From positions 1 through 40,157 of the forward strand of contig CAIUWO010000677.1 in NCBI GenBank assembly GCA_903902895.1: DNA of 40,157 nt. The letters are read 5' to 3'. Numbering within the stretch: position 1 is the stretch's first letter; every line of letters begins with the position of its first letter. Positions 10,031-19,937 of the stretch are shown piece by piece. The notes beneath the pieces are model-generated. The model made no database searches, was not told where the DNA came from, and saw only the letters and a list, made by a program, of their open reading frames with translations. The translations under genes and the position numbers were made by a program. Source of the stretch: Candidatus Hydrogenedentota bacterium. GTDB lineage: Bacteria; Hydrogenedentota; Hydrogenedentia; Hydrogenedentales; CAITNO01.

Positions 10031-12226
10031 TCAGTTTACCGCACCGGGGGGCGCCGGTGCGCCGTTGACCCTGGCAGCCAGTTCCGCCGGCACGGGCACG
10101 CCGTTCTCCGCGCAGCGGCGCAATTCCTCGCGCGCGCCCTGCGCGTCGCCCGCCGCCAGCAGAACCTCCACAAGCTGGACGCGCGCGTGCCCGGCGAACT
10201 GCGGGCTTAGGGTCAGCGCCCGGCGCAGCGCGGCGGCGGCACCGGCGTGGTCGCCTTCCTTCTCCAGAGCGTGTCCAAGCTGCAGCGGGATCATGTGGTC
10301 ATACGGGTCGTGCTGTTCGGCATCGCCGTAGGCCAGCGTGGCATCCTTCCAGTGGCCCCCGTCGGCCAACGCCTCCCCAAGCTGGAATCTCGGGGGCGCA
10401 AGGGCGGGCTGCTCCTCCGCCGCCCCCCGCCACAGCGCGGCGCGCTGTTCCGGCGACATGCGCGCCGCAAGGAGCGCGTCCAGTTCCCGGTACGCCGGCG
10501 CAAAGCCGGGCACGCGCTCGATGGCCGCGCGGCAGGCGCGCTCCGCCTCGTCGGGCCGCTTGAGCGCGGCCAGGGCGCGCGCCAGACAGCAGAGGGCGTT
10601 CGCGTCCATGGGGTCGTGGTCCGTGACATAGCCGCGGTACAGGCGTTCGGCCTCGGCCCAGTCTTTTTGATCGGCGCAGAGCGCGGCCAGTTCACGCGCG
10701 CCCTCCGGATCGTCCGGATAGACGGCAAGCAGCTTGCGATAGGCCGTTTCCGCCCCGGGGGGGTCCCCCGACGCGCGCAGCGACTGCGCCACCAGGCGCA
10801 TGGCTGCGCGCGACACGGGAAGTTCCGTGCGAAGCTTCTCCGCCTCGGCCAGCGCCTCGGCGGGGCGCTTGGCGTCCAGCAGCGCCCTGGCGAGTTTTTG
10901 CCGGGTCAGGCGGTTCTCCGGCGTGAGGTCCGCCGCGGCGCGCCAGTCATCGGCGAGGCGCTGTTTCCAGTCGGTCCCGACCACCGGCGCCAGCTCGTCG
11001 TGCCGCGCGCGGATGCGCTGCGCCGAATAGTCGTCAAAAACGGCCCGCATCTGGTTTTCAAGCAGTTCATACTCGGCCGCGGGCGTCCATGCGAGGCGTT
11101 TGGCGCACTCCCCCTTTTCAAGGGGGGCGGCGGGCAGTGGCGCGCCGGCAGGCCGCCCGCCCGCCTCAAGGGTGGACCGCACCGAATCGTACATCGCGGA
11201 GGCGACCGCGTAGTTTCCATCAAAGGTAAAGTGGACGTTGTCGCAGAAGAGGTCATATCCGGGAAGCCCATCGGGGCTGGCCGCGGCAAGCGCCGCCTCC
11301 ACATCGCACAGAACGACGCCGGCGGAGGCGTGCCGCGCGGTCACCCCCCGCAGCGCGCCGTTGATGGTGGGCATCGGTTCGGGCAGCGGTGAATCGGGCA
11401 CGGGCACCCCGCCCAGTCGCCTGTTGCTGGTGAGCGTGCACAGCACGATGCGCGCCCCGGCGGAAAGCCCCGCGCCGCACATCGCCTCCAGATTACTTTG
11501 GTAATGGGCCACGGCCGCGCTGTTCTGCGTGACACCCGGCGTCATCGAGGCGATGGCGGTCTTGTCCGGCACCAGCCACGGCTTGGGCCCCGAACCGCCC
11601 GCCCACTGGACCAGCCGCAGGTCGCTCATGCCGATCAGCGCGTGAATCACGGGCATCCGCCAGAGCAGGGGGTGGGCGCCCAGCGGCGTGGTGGGGCCGT
11701 AGGGGCCCACGGCCTCGTTGTTGCCCATGTAGACGAGGAACAGATCCGGTTGCAGGCGCGCGCAGGCGCGCGCGGCGGCCCACATGGTGTTGGAGTTCAT
11801 GCCGGGGCATGCGGCGCTGTAAAACTCCCAGCGCACGCCGGGGGCGGCCGCGCGCAGCATGGTTTCGAGCACGCGCGAGGCGTTGCGCGGCCCGTAAATG
11901 GCGGAACTGCCAAACACAAAGACACGGAACGCGCCGGGGTCCTTTTTCACCGGAACCTGGAAGTCCAGATCGTCCCACGTCATGATGCGGTCGACGGGCA
12001 GGGCGGTGAACTGCTGGTAAAACGCGCGGTTGGTGACTTTCCATTCTCGCCCGCCGTCCGCGCGGTCAAGGAAAAAGCGGGTGGAGTGGCCGTAGCCGGC
12101 GGCGCGCAGGGCGCACTCGGCGACGCCGAGAAGAAGAAACGCGCCGGCCAGGCTCACGGCGCCGAGCACCAGCGCCCCCCGGATGCGCGCGCGAAGGGCG
12201 GCGGGCGTGCGACGGCATCGGATCAT
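10031..12226 (-). CDS. SGNH/GDSL hydrolase with C-terminal TPR repeats
   Basis: FRVFVFGSSAIYGPRNASRVLETMLR...FYSAACPGMNSNTMW...DLFLVYMGNNEAVGPYGP...YDLFCDNVHFTFDGNY; GSS, GNNE and DxxH blocks, then several TPRs. Confidence 0.82.
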   Translation of the reverse strand: MIRCRRTPAALRARIRGALVLGAVSLAGAFLLLGVAECALRAAGYGHSTRFFLDRADGGREWKVTNRAFYQQFTALPVDRIMTWDDLDFQVPVKKDPGAFRVFVFGSSAIYGPRNASRVLETMLRAAAPGVRWEFYSAACPGMNSNTMWAAARACARLQPDLFLVYMGNNEAVGPYGPTTPLGAHPLLWRMPVIHALIGMSDLRLVQWAGGSGPKPWLVPDKTAIASMTPGVTQNSAAVAHYQSNLEAMCGAGLSAGARIVLCTLTSNRRLGGVPVPDSPLPEPMPTINGALRGVTARHASAGVVLCDVEAALAAASPDGLPGYDLFCDNVHFTFDGNYAVASAMYDSVRSTLEAGGRPAGAPLPAAPLEKGECAKRLAWTPAAEYELLENQMRAVFDDYSAQRIRARHDELAPVVGTDWKQRLADDWRAAADLTPENRLTRQKLARALLDAKRPAEALAEAEKLRTELPVSRAAMRLVAQSLRASGDPPGAETAYRKLLAVYPDDPEGARELAALCADQKDWAEAERLYRGYVTDHDPMDANALCCLARALAALKRPDEAERACRAAIERVPGFAPAYRELDALLAARMSPEQRAALWRGAAEEQPALAPPRFQLGEALADGGHWKDATLAYGDAEQHDPYDHMIPLQLGHALEKEGDHAGAAAALRRALTLSPQFAGHARVQLVEVLLAAGDAQGAREELRRCAENGVPVPAELAARVNGAPAPPGAVN

Positions 12227-13179
12227 CCGGCGGCGTCCCCGTCCGACTCCCCGCGGCGCAGGGTTTCACGGACGATGTACGCGGGGTGGCCCTGAAGGAT
12301 CACAAAGCAGCGGATGGCGAACTCGCCGACTAGGGCAAGCACCGCAAGCATCGCGAGCAGGGAAAACACGGTCACATTGAGCAGCAACCCCGTGGTCACC
12401 CCGTCGAGCACGTTGAAATCGACAAAGAAGGCCGATGCGATGCGCAGCAGGAACAGCACGCTTGCCGCCAGACACAGTCCCGCAATAATCTGAAAAGGCC
12501 GCTGCGACATGGAGACCAGATTGTCCATGTTGTACTGCCAGAGCTTGCGGAAGGTGAACCCCGAATTGCCGTAGCGGCGGGGCTGATGGGTGACGGGCAC
12601 CTCGGCCCAACGCTGGAGCCGCGCGATGGCGTCCACGTTCGAGAACACGCGCGCGGGGCCGAAACGAAAGGCGCGGATCAGGTCCGCGTTGTATATTTTG
12701 AAGGTGCAGCCGAAATCGCGCATGGTGCTCCGGGACGCGCGGCGCATGATGACGTTGGCGAGCCGGGAGGGGATGACCCGCCAGAAGGAATCGCGCCGGT
12801 TCTTGCGGTAGCCGCTCACCAGGTCGCAACCCCGGTCATATTCGGCGACCAGCAGGGGCAGTTCCTCGGGCATGAGCTGCAGATCGCTGTCCATGAGGAT
12901 GAACGCGCGGCCCCGGGCCTCGCACATGCAGGCCGTGGCCGCCGCCTGCTGCCCCGCGTTTCGGAAGAAATCCATCGCGACGCGCACATGCGGGTCCTTT
13001 TCAAAAATGGCCCTTATCTTGTCCCAGGTGCCGTCCGTCGATCCGTCGTTGACCATGATGATCTCGTAGCTGCGGCCGAGGGACTCCAGCGCGGCGGACA
13101 GGCGCGCATGAAACTCCTCAATGCTGCGCTCCTCAAAATGGCAGGTCACCAGCATGGAGAATTCCGGCGCGGCGCTCAT
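12223..13179 (-). CDS. Glycosyltransferase family 2, ArnC/DPM1-like with C-terminal TMs
   Basis: FSMLVTCHFEERSIEEF...YEIIMVNDGSTDGTWDKI...FFRNAGQQAAATACMCEARGRAFILMDSDLQLMPEELP...VSGYRKNRRDSFWR; DGSTDGT and DSDLQ motifs. Confidence 0.92.
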   Translation of the reverse strand: MSAAPEFSMLVTCHFEERSIEEFHARLSAALESLGRSYEIIMVNDGSTDGTWDKIRAIFEKDPHVRVAMDFFRNAGQQAAATACMCEARGRAFILMDSDLQLMPEELPLLVAEYDRGCDLVSGYRKNRRDSFWRVIPSRLANVIMRRASRSTMRDFGCTFKIYNADLIRAFRFGPARVFSNVDAIARLQRWAEVPVTHQPRRYGNSGFTFRKLWQYNMDNLVSMSQRPFQIIAGLCLAASVLFLLRIASAFFVDFNVLDGVTTGLLLNVTVFSLLAMLAVLALVGEFAIRCFVILQGHPAYIVRETLRRGESDGDAAG

Positions 13180-13952
13180 GGGGCGTCCTTCCCGCGGGCG
13201 TCGGCCTCACAGACGGAGAAGAGCGAGCCGCACAGGTCCGGGTGCTCCAGGCCCAGCCGGTAAAGGCCGTTGATCTGGGAGGCGCCCAGAATCCCCAGTT
13301 CCATCAGCCTGTCCAACTGGAAGTCGGCGAGGATCTTCAGCATCACCCCCCCCTGGGCAACCGTGCGAAACCCGGCGGCCTCCAGGTCACGGTTGAAGGC
13401 GGGCCGGTCGTACACGCGCCGGTGGCCGTGGTGGTGGTCGTGCGCGGTCAACTCGTACGCGTGGCCCAGCAGGCCCATGTGCACGGCCAACTGGCGCGAC
13501 AGGGCGCGCGCGTTGGGCACCACCGCAAACAGTTTTCCGCCGGGCCGCAGCACGCGGCGCGCCATGGCCAGGACCGCGGCGGGGTCGGCCACATGCTCCA
13601 GCACATAAACGGCGAAGACCGCGTCGTAGGGCGGCTCGCCGGCGGGCGGCGTGAAGTCCTCAAACATGGACAGGATGGGGCGCACCTTGGGCAGGGCGCG
13701 CGCCGCAAGATCGTCGTGAAAGAGGCGGCTGCCCTCGACCACGTCGAGCGAGCCCACCAGCGGGGTGAGCAGCTCCGTGTCAACGCCCTCGGAGAAGCCG
13801 AGCTGCAGCGCCCGGTCCGAAGGGGTCAGATAGGGCGCGAAGGTGCGCGCGATGAGTTCCCGGATGGCGCGGTCCTGCCGCGATCCGCGGGTATAGGTTG
13901 CCCCCACGGCATCCAGTTGGTCAGGCGTGTCGGGGTTGGTGTGTCCGGGCAT
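13176..13952 (-). CDS. Class I SAM-dependent methyltransferase
   Basis: ALQLGFSEGVDTELLTPLVGSLDVVEGSRLFHDDL...PPYDAVFAVYVLEHVADPAAVLAMARRVLRPGGKLFAVVPNARALSRQLA; methyltransferase_11/23-type motifs. Confidence 0.9.
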   Translation of the reverse strand: MPGHTNPDTPDQLDAVGATYTRGSRQDRAIRELIARTFAPYLTPSDRALQLGFSEGVDTELLTPLVGSLDVVEGSRLFHDDLAARALPKVRPILSMFEDFTPPAGEPPYDAVFAVYVLEHVADPAAVLAMARRVLRPGGKLFAVVPNARALSRQLAVHMGLLGHAYELTAHDHHHGHRRVYDRPAFNRDLEAAGFRTVAQGGVMLKILADFQLDRLMELGILGASQINGLYRLGLEHPDLCGSLFSVCEADARGKDAP

Positions 13953-14087
13953 GTTTATGGCTTTCCAACAGGCCTGCGGCAAACCAGGCCCGCATGATTA
14001 TGGGGCATGGCCCGGCACGGTGCAAACCCGCGCATCAGCCCGCCGGCCGGGCAGGCGGCGGGATGTCAACATCCAGGGCGCGGCCCG

Positions 14088-15380
14088 CTATTTTCCGGAC
14101 AGTTCATGCGCCTGCAGCTCTGTTTTCAGCAGGGTGGAAAGCAGCTTGCCGAAGAGGGCGTGGCCGGCGGCCGTAAAATGGCCGTCCAGTTCAAAAAACA
14201 GTGTTGGATCATCCTTGTGCGCGCGAAACGCGTCGGTTACCGAAAAGCAGGGTGCGCCCGCCCCCGCAAAGACGGCCGCAACGGCCCGGTCCGGCACGTC
14301 TGAATCCACCAGTTCGGGCGACACCTTGTATCCCACCCGGCGATAGCTGTCCAGTGCGGCCCGGTTTACATAGGCGCCCAGCGGCACCGAGACCCCGAGC
14401 AGCCGCGCGCCGTACAGCGCCGCCACCTTCTTGACGCGCGCCATCGAACGCGCCGAGCGTTCGACGCACTGCACAAACGCGTAGGAATCGCCTTCATTGG
14501 CAAAGTCCAAAAGGAAATTGGGCCCCCTGACGGCGGAGGCCACCAGACAGGGGTTCAGCGTGCCTTCCAGGAACTGCGTCCGCACCTTTTCCTCAAGCGC
14601 GTCAAAGCGTGCCCGGACATCGGGGGGCAGTTTGTCACGCTCGTTCCTGGCAATCTCCGCCTGGCCTTTGTTGTTCTGCTCCGCGGAGCAGAGGAGCGCC
14701 CCGTGAATCCCCTGAGTGTCCGTCACGGGCCCGACTTTGCCCTGGCGGTGACGGAGCGCCTCAACAAACCGGGGCCAGCACAACTCGGCAAAGCGCGCGA
14801 GTGCCGGCGCGGGTTCCGGCCTGGCCGACGGGTCGCCGCCGCCCACGGCGGCAAGGTCGTCCGCCTGCAGCATGCCCACGATCACCATGTCGGGCCGCAA
14901 TACGGGGATGGCCCGCTCCGCCGTTTCGGCGTAGCCCGCCGGGTCCCCGCCCGGCCTGCCCAGGTTAATCGTCTCGACGTTCAGACCGGCCTGTTGAAGG
15001 TTCTTCTCCAACAGTTTCACCCAGGCCTGTTCCAGCTCCACACCCCAGCCATAGGTGAACGAATCGCCCAGCACGGCAATTTTGAAGGAGTCTTTCTTGA
15101 GCGAAGAGAACTCGCGGTCGCGGTATCCAAAGGAGTTTATGTTCGCGGTGTAGTGGAATTGGGGCGTTTCAAATTCCATCTTCGAGTTGGGGGGGAAAAC
15201 CAGTTCCATCGCGCCGGGCACGGGACGCCGGAGCAGCTTCGCGCCAACAATCCGGTCGGCCCCCAGGCTGAGCGCGAACACCAGCCCAACCGAGGCGGTC
15301 ACCAGGGCGGCATTCGCCATGATGCGTTTCAGACGGCCTCCGCCCGTCGGTGCCCCGCCCGCCTTAAGTTCTTCCGTCAT
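14088..15380 (-). CDS. Membrane-anchored SGNH/GDSL hydrolase family protein
   Basis: N-terminal TM; NINSFGYRDREFSSLKKDSFKIAVLGDSFTYGWGVELEQAWVKLLEKNLQQAGLNVETINLGRPGGDPAGY...DGHFTAAGHALFGKLL; GDSFT and DxH blocks. Confidence 0.83.
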   Translation of the reverse strand: MTEELKAGGAPTGGGRLKRIMANAALVTASVGLVFALSLGADRIVGAKLLRRPVPGAMELVFPPNSKMEFETPQFHYTANINSFGYRDREFSSLKKDSFKIAVLGDSFTYGWGVELEQAWVKLLEKNLQQAGLNVETINLGRPGGDPAGYAETAERAIPVLRPDMVIVGMLQADDLAAVGGGDPSARPEPAPALARFAELCWPRFVEALRHRQGKVGPVTDTQGIHGALLCSAEQNNKGQAEIARNERDKLPPDVRARFDALEEKVRTQFLEGTLNPCLVASAVRGPNFLLDFANEGDSYAFVQCVERSARSMARVKKVAALYGARLLGVSVPLGAYVNRAALDSYRRVGYKVSPELVDSDVPDRAVAAVFAGAGAPCFSVTDAFRAHKDDPTLFFELDGHFTAAGHALFGKLLSTLLKTELQAHELSGK

Positions 15381-15514
15381 GGATTCAAACCGTCTCCAAG
15401 GCGCGTGTCTGTTGTGTCATGCCTGCACGAAGGCAATCCGCGCCCGTTTGCGCCAGCATACCACACGGTGCGGAAACGAAAGAAAACGCCTGCGGCCGGT
15501 TGGCGTCGGCACAC

Positions 15515-18500
15515 TCAGGGGGCCGCGGGCGGCGGCGCCACCGCATCGGGCGGTCGGGCGGCTTCGGCGGCGTGCGCCTTGGCTTCGTCCAGGCGACCGT
15601 ACACATAATCCAGTTTGGGGTTCAGTGCAAGCGCGTTCCCGTAGGCGGCGACGGCGTCGTCCCAGGCGCCGGCGGTCGCCAGCGCGTCGGCGGCGAGGAC
15701 AAGGTAATACCATTGCTCCGGCGCGAGGCGCCGGGCGGAGTCAAAGGCCTCCTTCGCCGCAGCGGTGTCGCCGGTCGCGGCGCGGGCCGTTCCGCAAAGC
15801 GTGGCGACGTGGGCATTGCCGGGATTCTCCTTCCAGACCGTTTCCCACACGCTTCGGCGCGCCGCGGGGCTGCCCTTGGCCAGGAGTTCGTCCAGACGCA
15901 GGACGGGCCCGTTGTTGAGCGGGTTGAGCGGAATGGCCTCGCAGTGGGCGGCTATCGCGCCCGGCAGGTCCCCCGCGGCTTCCAGCAGCGCCGCCTTGCT
16001 TATAAGCAGGCCCTGGAGTGTGGCGGCGGACACGAGGTCGTCGGGCGCGATGCGCAGCAGTTGGCGCAGCGCGTGCATGCGCCACTCGGCATCCTTTTCA
16101 TCGAGCGACCTCTCGTAGGCCCACCACACGTGGCGGGACGGTGTCTGCCGGGCGAGTTCCTCCCACACGGGGGGGGCCGGAACCTCGGCCGCATTCCTCT
16201 TGAGAAAATCCTCCAGTGCGACGCAGCTCTCCAAATCCCCCCCGGAGGACAAAACCTTTGATTTGCGCAGCCGCAGCGACTCTTGCGTTTCGCCGGCCTG
16301 TTCAAAAACGAGGGCGATGGCGCCCATCAGTTCGCTGGACGGCTTGAGCGCGTTTGCCGCGCGGGCGTAAAGGAGCGCGATTTCGGTGCGGCCCAATTTT
16401 CCGGCGTTCTGGCTGGATAGCACCATGCCCAGCCAGTCGTTTTCTGGAGTGAACATCCGCATTGGGTCGTAAGGCTGCTCCAGTCTGGCGGTCAGCCGCC
16501 TTGACGCGTCAGGTTCGTTCAGCGTCACGCAGGGAAGCAGGGCCGCCCCCGCATGGTCCTCCACGCGGTACAGCCCCAGAAAATCGCCGGCATTTTCGCC
16601 GGGCAGGGCAACACCCTCAAAACGGGTCCGGTCTGCAATGTCATAGGCGGGAAAGAAAAACCACGTTTCACCGCCGTCCTCGCGCGCTCCCGACACGCGC
16701 ATCAGTTGGGAAAACTCCGTGGCCGAGCCCTCTCCCCGGTACTTGGCCATGAAGACATGCCCGGCCCGGCGCGCGCGAAAACACGCCGCGTAAAGTTGGC
16801 AACTTGCTTCCCAGTATTGGGGTTCTTGGCTGCCGCCCAGCAGCTCTCCCAGAATGGGGATTTTCGCCAGCCCCGCAAAGCCGGCGGCTATGGATGGGCC
16901 GCGCCCCATCCTGAACAGGGTCCAATCCCGCATGGACTCCGCCCGGGTGGGCACTTCGGCGCGCGGCGCGGCGGCATACTGGCGCAGCACGCCGTCCAGC
17001 GTGCGATGCTGCCAGAGCCGCGCCGCCTGCCATGGCGCCCACAGCGCCAGCGAACCCAGCACCAGAAACACAGCGGCCCGCCGCAGCCAAAGGCCCCACT
17101 GGGCGGTGCCCCGAAGGCTCTGCCGGAAGGCGGAAGACAGTTGCTGCAGCAGAAATCCCGCTGCCCAGAAACACACAAAGGAGAGGTGAAAGGTGTGCCG
17201 CCATTCATTGTCGAGGCTGACATAGCCGCAGAAATAGAGCGCCAGCAAAAGCAGCGCCAGCCCCGGCCGGATGCCCGCCGCCGCCGCCGCCAGCAGCGCA
17301 AGCACCGCAATGGGCGGGCCCGCCACGCGAAAGAAAGCCGCAATCCGGCGGTGCCCGTCCGTCAGCATTGCGGAAAAACCGCTGTGATAGGACAGGCTGG
17401 CCTCGAAGGTGTCCGCGCCCGCCAGCAGGTTCAGGGTCGCCCCGTACCCGCGGGCAATGGTGTCGGCGGGAGACTGCAGCGCCGTCCGGATCACCCAGTC
17501 CCGGGTGAACTGGGCATCCTCAGGATCACTGTAACCGAAATAGAGCCGGTCATTGCCCGTGACCCTGCGGGCGTAGGAGAAGATGGTGGCGAAGACAAAA
17601 TTGTCGTGGCCGTTGGCCAAAGGTTCGCACACGCCCGGCACCAGCGCGCAGCGGTCCAGATGTTTCATGGAAAAACCCTGCGCCAGCGGGTGGTACGGCT
17701 GGGCGCTGCCCTCCATGCGGGTGAGCATGGGCGCCGCGGCCGCGAGAAAGGCCAGCAGATAGAGAAGCGCCGCGCGGGCGCGGCGACGGAACGCGCCAAG
17801 GCTCTCCCGCGGCGCAAGCGCCAGAAGGACAGCCAGACTGGCCGGCACGAGAATAATCGCATCCTGGCGGAAGCCCATCCCCACCCCGGCAAGCACCCCC
17901 ATGAGGGCGACAGACAACCACAGAAAACGCGGCGGCGCGCGCCGCGTGACAAGCCAGCCGATGGCGAACAGCCCCCCGAGCAGGAAGGGGGCCTTGGAGA
18001 AATCGCGCATGTTGTTCACCTGATCCAGCACGGCCGGCGAGCTGACAAACAGCGCCGTGCCGGCCAGACTCAGCCAGCGGTTCATGCCCAGGCGGAACAG
18101 TCCATAGGCGCAGGCCGCGCACAGGCCCAGGGCAATCGCCATCAATGGCTCCAGCACCCGCCAGGAAATGCCGAAAACGCGCCAGATCGTCGCCACCGTC
18201 CACCCCAAATAGCGGTGGTACTCCGCCGCCGAATCCTCCACCGCGGGAATGCGCGCCGGCAGCGTGTCCGGGTCAAATGTGGCGGTGGTGTGCTCCAGAA
18301 ACGCCAACAGCCCGGGCACCGACTCGATAACCGGGTGGAACGACCCGCGGCCCGCTGCCATCATCAGCGGCTGGGCAAGAAAGGTGGTGGGGCAGCTGAT
18401 GGAGGAGCGCCCCTCGGGGCTCCGGTCCGTTTTGAACCTAGCCATGCCCAGGCCGGTCCCCGCCGCAAAGACCGCCAGCACGAGCGCCAGTTCAAGCCAG

Positions 18501-18535
18501 TATCGGCGGGAAACGCCGCCGCAAATCAGTCCCAT
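15515..18535 (-). CDS. Large multi-TM GT-C-like protein with C-terminal TPRs, paralogue of the split gene
   Basis: 1006-aa ORF; long N-terminal hydrophobic half and TPR C-terminus (AIAAHCEAIPLNPLNNGPVLRLDELL...AWDDAVAAYGNALALNPKLDYVYGRLDEAKAHAA). Confidence 0.7.
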   Translation of the reverse strand: MGLICGGVSRRYWLELALVLAVFAAGTGLGMARFKTDRSPEGRSSISCPTTFLAQPLMMAAGRGSFHPVIESVPGLLAFLEHTTATFDPDTLPARIPAVEDSAAEYHRYLGWTVATIWRVFGISWRVLEPLMAIALGLCAACAYGLFRLGMNRWLSLAGTALFVSSPAVLDQVNNMRDFSKAPFLLGGLFAIGWLVTRRAPPRFLWLSVALMGVLAGVGMGFRQDAIILVPASLAVLLALAPRESLGAFRRRARAALLYLLAFLAAAAPMLTRMEGSAQPYHPLAQGFSMKHLDRCALVPGVCEPLANGHDNFVFATIFSYARRVTGNDRLYFGYSDPEDAQFTRDWVIRTALQSPADTIARGYGATLNLLAGADTFEASLSYHSGFSAMLTDGHRRIAAFFRVAGPPIAVLALLAAAAAGIRPGLALLLLALYFCGYVSLDNEWRHTFHLSFVCFWAAGFLLQQLSSAFRQSLRGTAQWGLWLRRAAVFLVLGSLALWAPWQAARLWQHRTLDGVLRQYAAAPRAEVPTRAESMRDWTLFRMGRGPSIAAGFAGLAKIPILGELLGGSQEPQYWEASCQLYAACFRARRAGHVFMAKYRGEGSATEFSQLMRVSGAREDGGETWFFFPAYDIADRTRFEGVALPGENAGDFLGLYRVEDHAGAALLPCVTLNEPDASRRLTARLEQPYDPMRMFTPENDWLGMVLSSQNAGKLGRTEIALLYARAANALKPSSELMGAIALVFEQAGETQESLRLRKSKVLSSGGDLESCVALEDFLKRNAAEVPAPPVWEELARQTPSRHVWWAYERSLDEKDAEWRMHALRQLLRIAPDDLVSAATLQGLLISKAALLEAAGDLPGAIAAHCEAIPLNPLNNGPVLRLDELLAKGSPAARRSVWETVWKENPGNAHVATLCGTARAATGDTAAAKEAFDSARRLAPEQWYYLVLAADALATAGAWDDAVAAYGNALALNPKLDYVYGRLDEAKAHAAEAARPPDAVAPPPAAP

Positions 18536-18628
18536 TATTCCATCCCCGCGGAAGAGGACGCGGGCGCCGTGTTCGTGGGAAAAGCTTTCTGGCTGTGGGG
18601 GGCGATCATGGCGGCTTCTTTCCGCGTG

Positions 18629-18880
18629 CTAATACAGGCGCTCGATGTTGGAGGGCGGCTCCGCGCCCGCGGCGGGACCGAAACCCATTTCGATCTCCTC
18701 CTTGCCCGACTCATACTCTTCGATTGAGATGCTGCCGACAACGGTGACGCGCAGGTGCGTCGCCATGTTGATGAAGCTGATGCCGGTGCCGTTGGGCAGC
18801 ACTTCGGGTGTGGAATCGGCCTTCCACTTTTTGGCCGGGCGGCCGCCCGACCACATGGTCACGACATAGACGGTTTTCAT
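18629..18880 (-). CDS. Small hypothetical protein
   Basis: 83 aa: MKTVYVVTMWSGGRPAKKWKADSTPEVLPNGTGISFINMATHLRVTVVGSISIEEYESGKEEIEMGFGPAAGAEPPSNIERLY; fits in the gap between minus-strand neighbours; family not recognised. Confidence 0.5.
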   Translation of the reverse strand: MKTVYVVTMWSGGRPAKKWKADSTPEVLPNGTGISFINMATHLRVTVVGSISIEEYESGKEEIEMGFGPAAGAEPPSNIERLY

Positions 18881-18907
18881 ACGGCTTCACCCCATGTTTG
18901 CGCGCGC

Positions 18908-19927
18908 CTATTGTTGCAGGAACGGCAGGGCGGCTTCCACCACGGCGTCCGCGGCGATGCGGGTCATGCAGCGGTGGTCGGTGGAGCAGATGGGTTTCTG
19001 GCAGGGGCCGCAGTCCACATCGACACGGAGCAGGCGCCCCTTCTCCCACGGGCTGTCGGTGTAGCGGGGCGAGGTGGGGCCCATGACGCAGATGACCGGC
19101 CTGCCGAAAGCGATGGCGATGTGGCGCGGGCCGCTGTCGTTGCCGATCAGCAGGTCGGCCTCGGCGAGGACGGCCTTGAGCCGGGCGATGCCGCCGCCCG
19201 GAAACTCCAGCAGGGGGCGCTTCACCGCAGCCAGCACGGCCGCCCTGGTCTCCTCCTCGCCGGGGCCGGTCAGCAGGACGCAGCGCGCGCCGCGCCGCGC
19301 CGCAAGCGCGTCGGCAACGGCGGCGAAGCGTTCCGCCGGCCAGCGCTTGGCGGGGCCAAAGGCCGCGCCGGGCGCGAGGGCCACGAGCGGGCCGTCGCCC
19401 GCGAGGCGTTCGCGCACCGCCGCGCGTTCCGCCGGGTCGGCGGCCAGTTCCAGGCCAAGCCCGTCATCGGCGCAGCCGAGCGGGGCGACCAGTTCCAGAT
19501 ATTCATGGGCCATGTAGACAGGCGTGACCACGCCGTTCTCACGGTGAGGTTCGGGCGCGTCGGTCAGCAGCCAGCTGCGGTTGTCGCGGTTGTACCCGAC
19601 GCGGCGCTTTGCCCGGGCGAGCCGCGCCAGCAGCGCGGCGCGAAAGGAGTGGGGGAAGACCACGGCCAGGTCCTGGGCGTCTTCGTTCACGGTCCATGAC
19701 GCGGACAGCAGGGAGAATAGGCCGCGCAGCGAGGGCAGCGGGTGCAGCCGGTCAACCCATGGCAGACCGTCCAGCAGCGCGCATATGGCGGGCTGCCCCG
19801 CGACGGCGAGGGTGGACTGCGGAAAACGGCGCTTGATCGCGCGCAGCGCGGGGGTGCACATCACCGCGTCGCCCAGCCAGTTGGGGGCGATGGCCAGGAT
19901 ATGGGCGGGGTCGGGCATGTCGGCCAT
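18908..19927 (-). CDS. waaF: Glycosyltransferase family 9, lipopolysaccharide heptosyltransferase II-like
   Basis: ILAIAPNWLGDAVMCTPALRAIKRRFPQSTLAVAGQPAICALLDGLP...GYNRDNRSWLLTD...VALAPGAAFGPAKRWPAERFAAVADAL...LIGNDSGPRHIAIAFGRPVICVMGPTSPRYTDSP...VDCGPCQKPICSTDHRCMTRI. Confidence 0.87.
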   Translation of the reverse strand: MADMPDPAHILAIAPNWLGDAVMCTPALRAIKRRFPQSTLAVAGQPAICALLDGLPWVDRLHPLPSLRGLFSLLSASWTVNEDAQDLAVVFPHSFRAALLARLARAKRRVGYNRDNRSWLLTDAPEPHRENGVVTPVYMAHEYLELVAPLGCADDGLGLELAADPAERAAVRERLAGDGPLVALAPGAAFGPAKRWPAERFAAVADALAARRGARCVLLTGPGEEETRAAVLAAVKRPLLEFPGGGIARLKAVLAEADLLIGNDSGPRHIAIAFGRPVICVMGPTSPRYTDSPWEKGRLLRVDVDCGPCQKPICSTDHRCMTRIAADAVVEAALPFLQQ

Positions 19928-19937
19928 GGCCGGCGCG

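Noticed and set aside
16553-18727. 724-aa plus-strand ORF
   Set aside because: Antisense to the 1006-aa TPR protein that has a paralogue in the window; composition Arg/Gln/Gly/His-rich.
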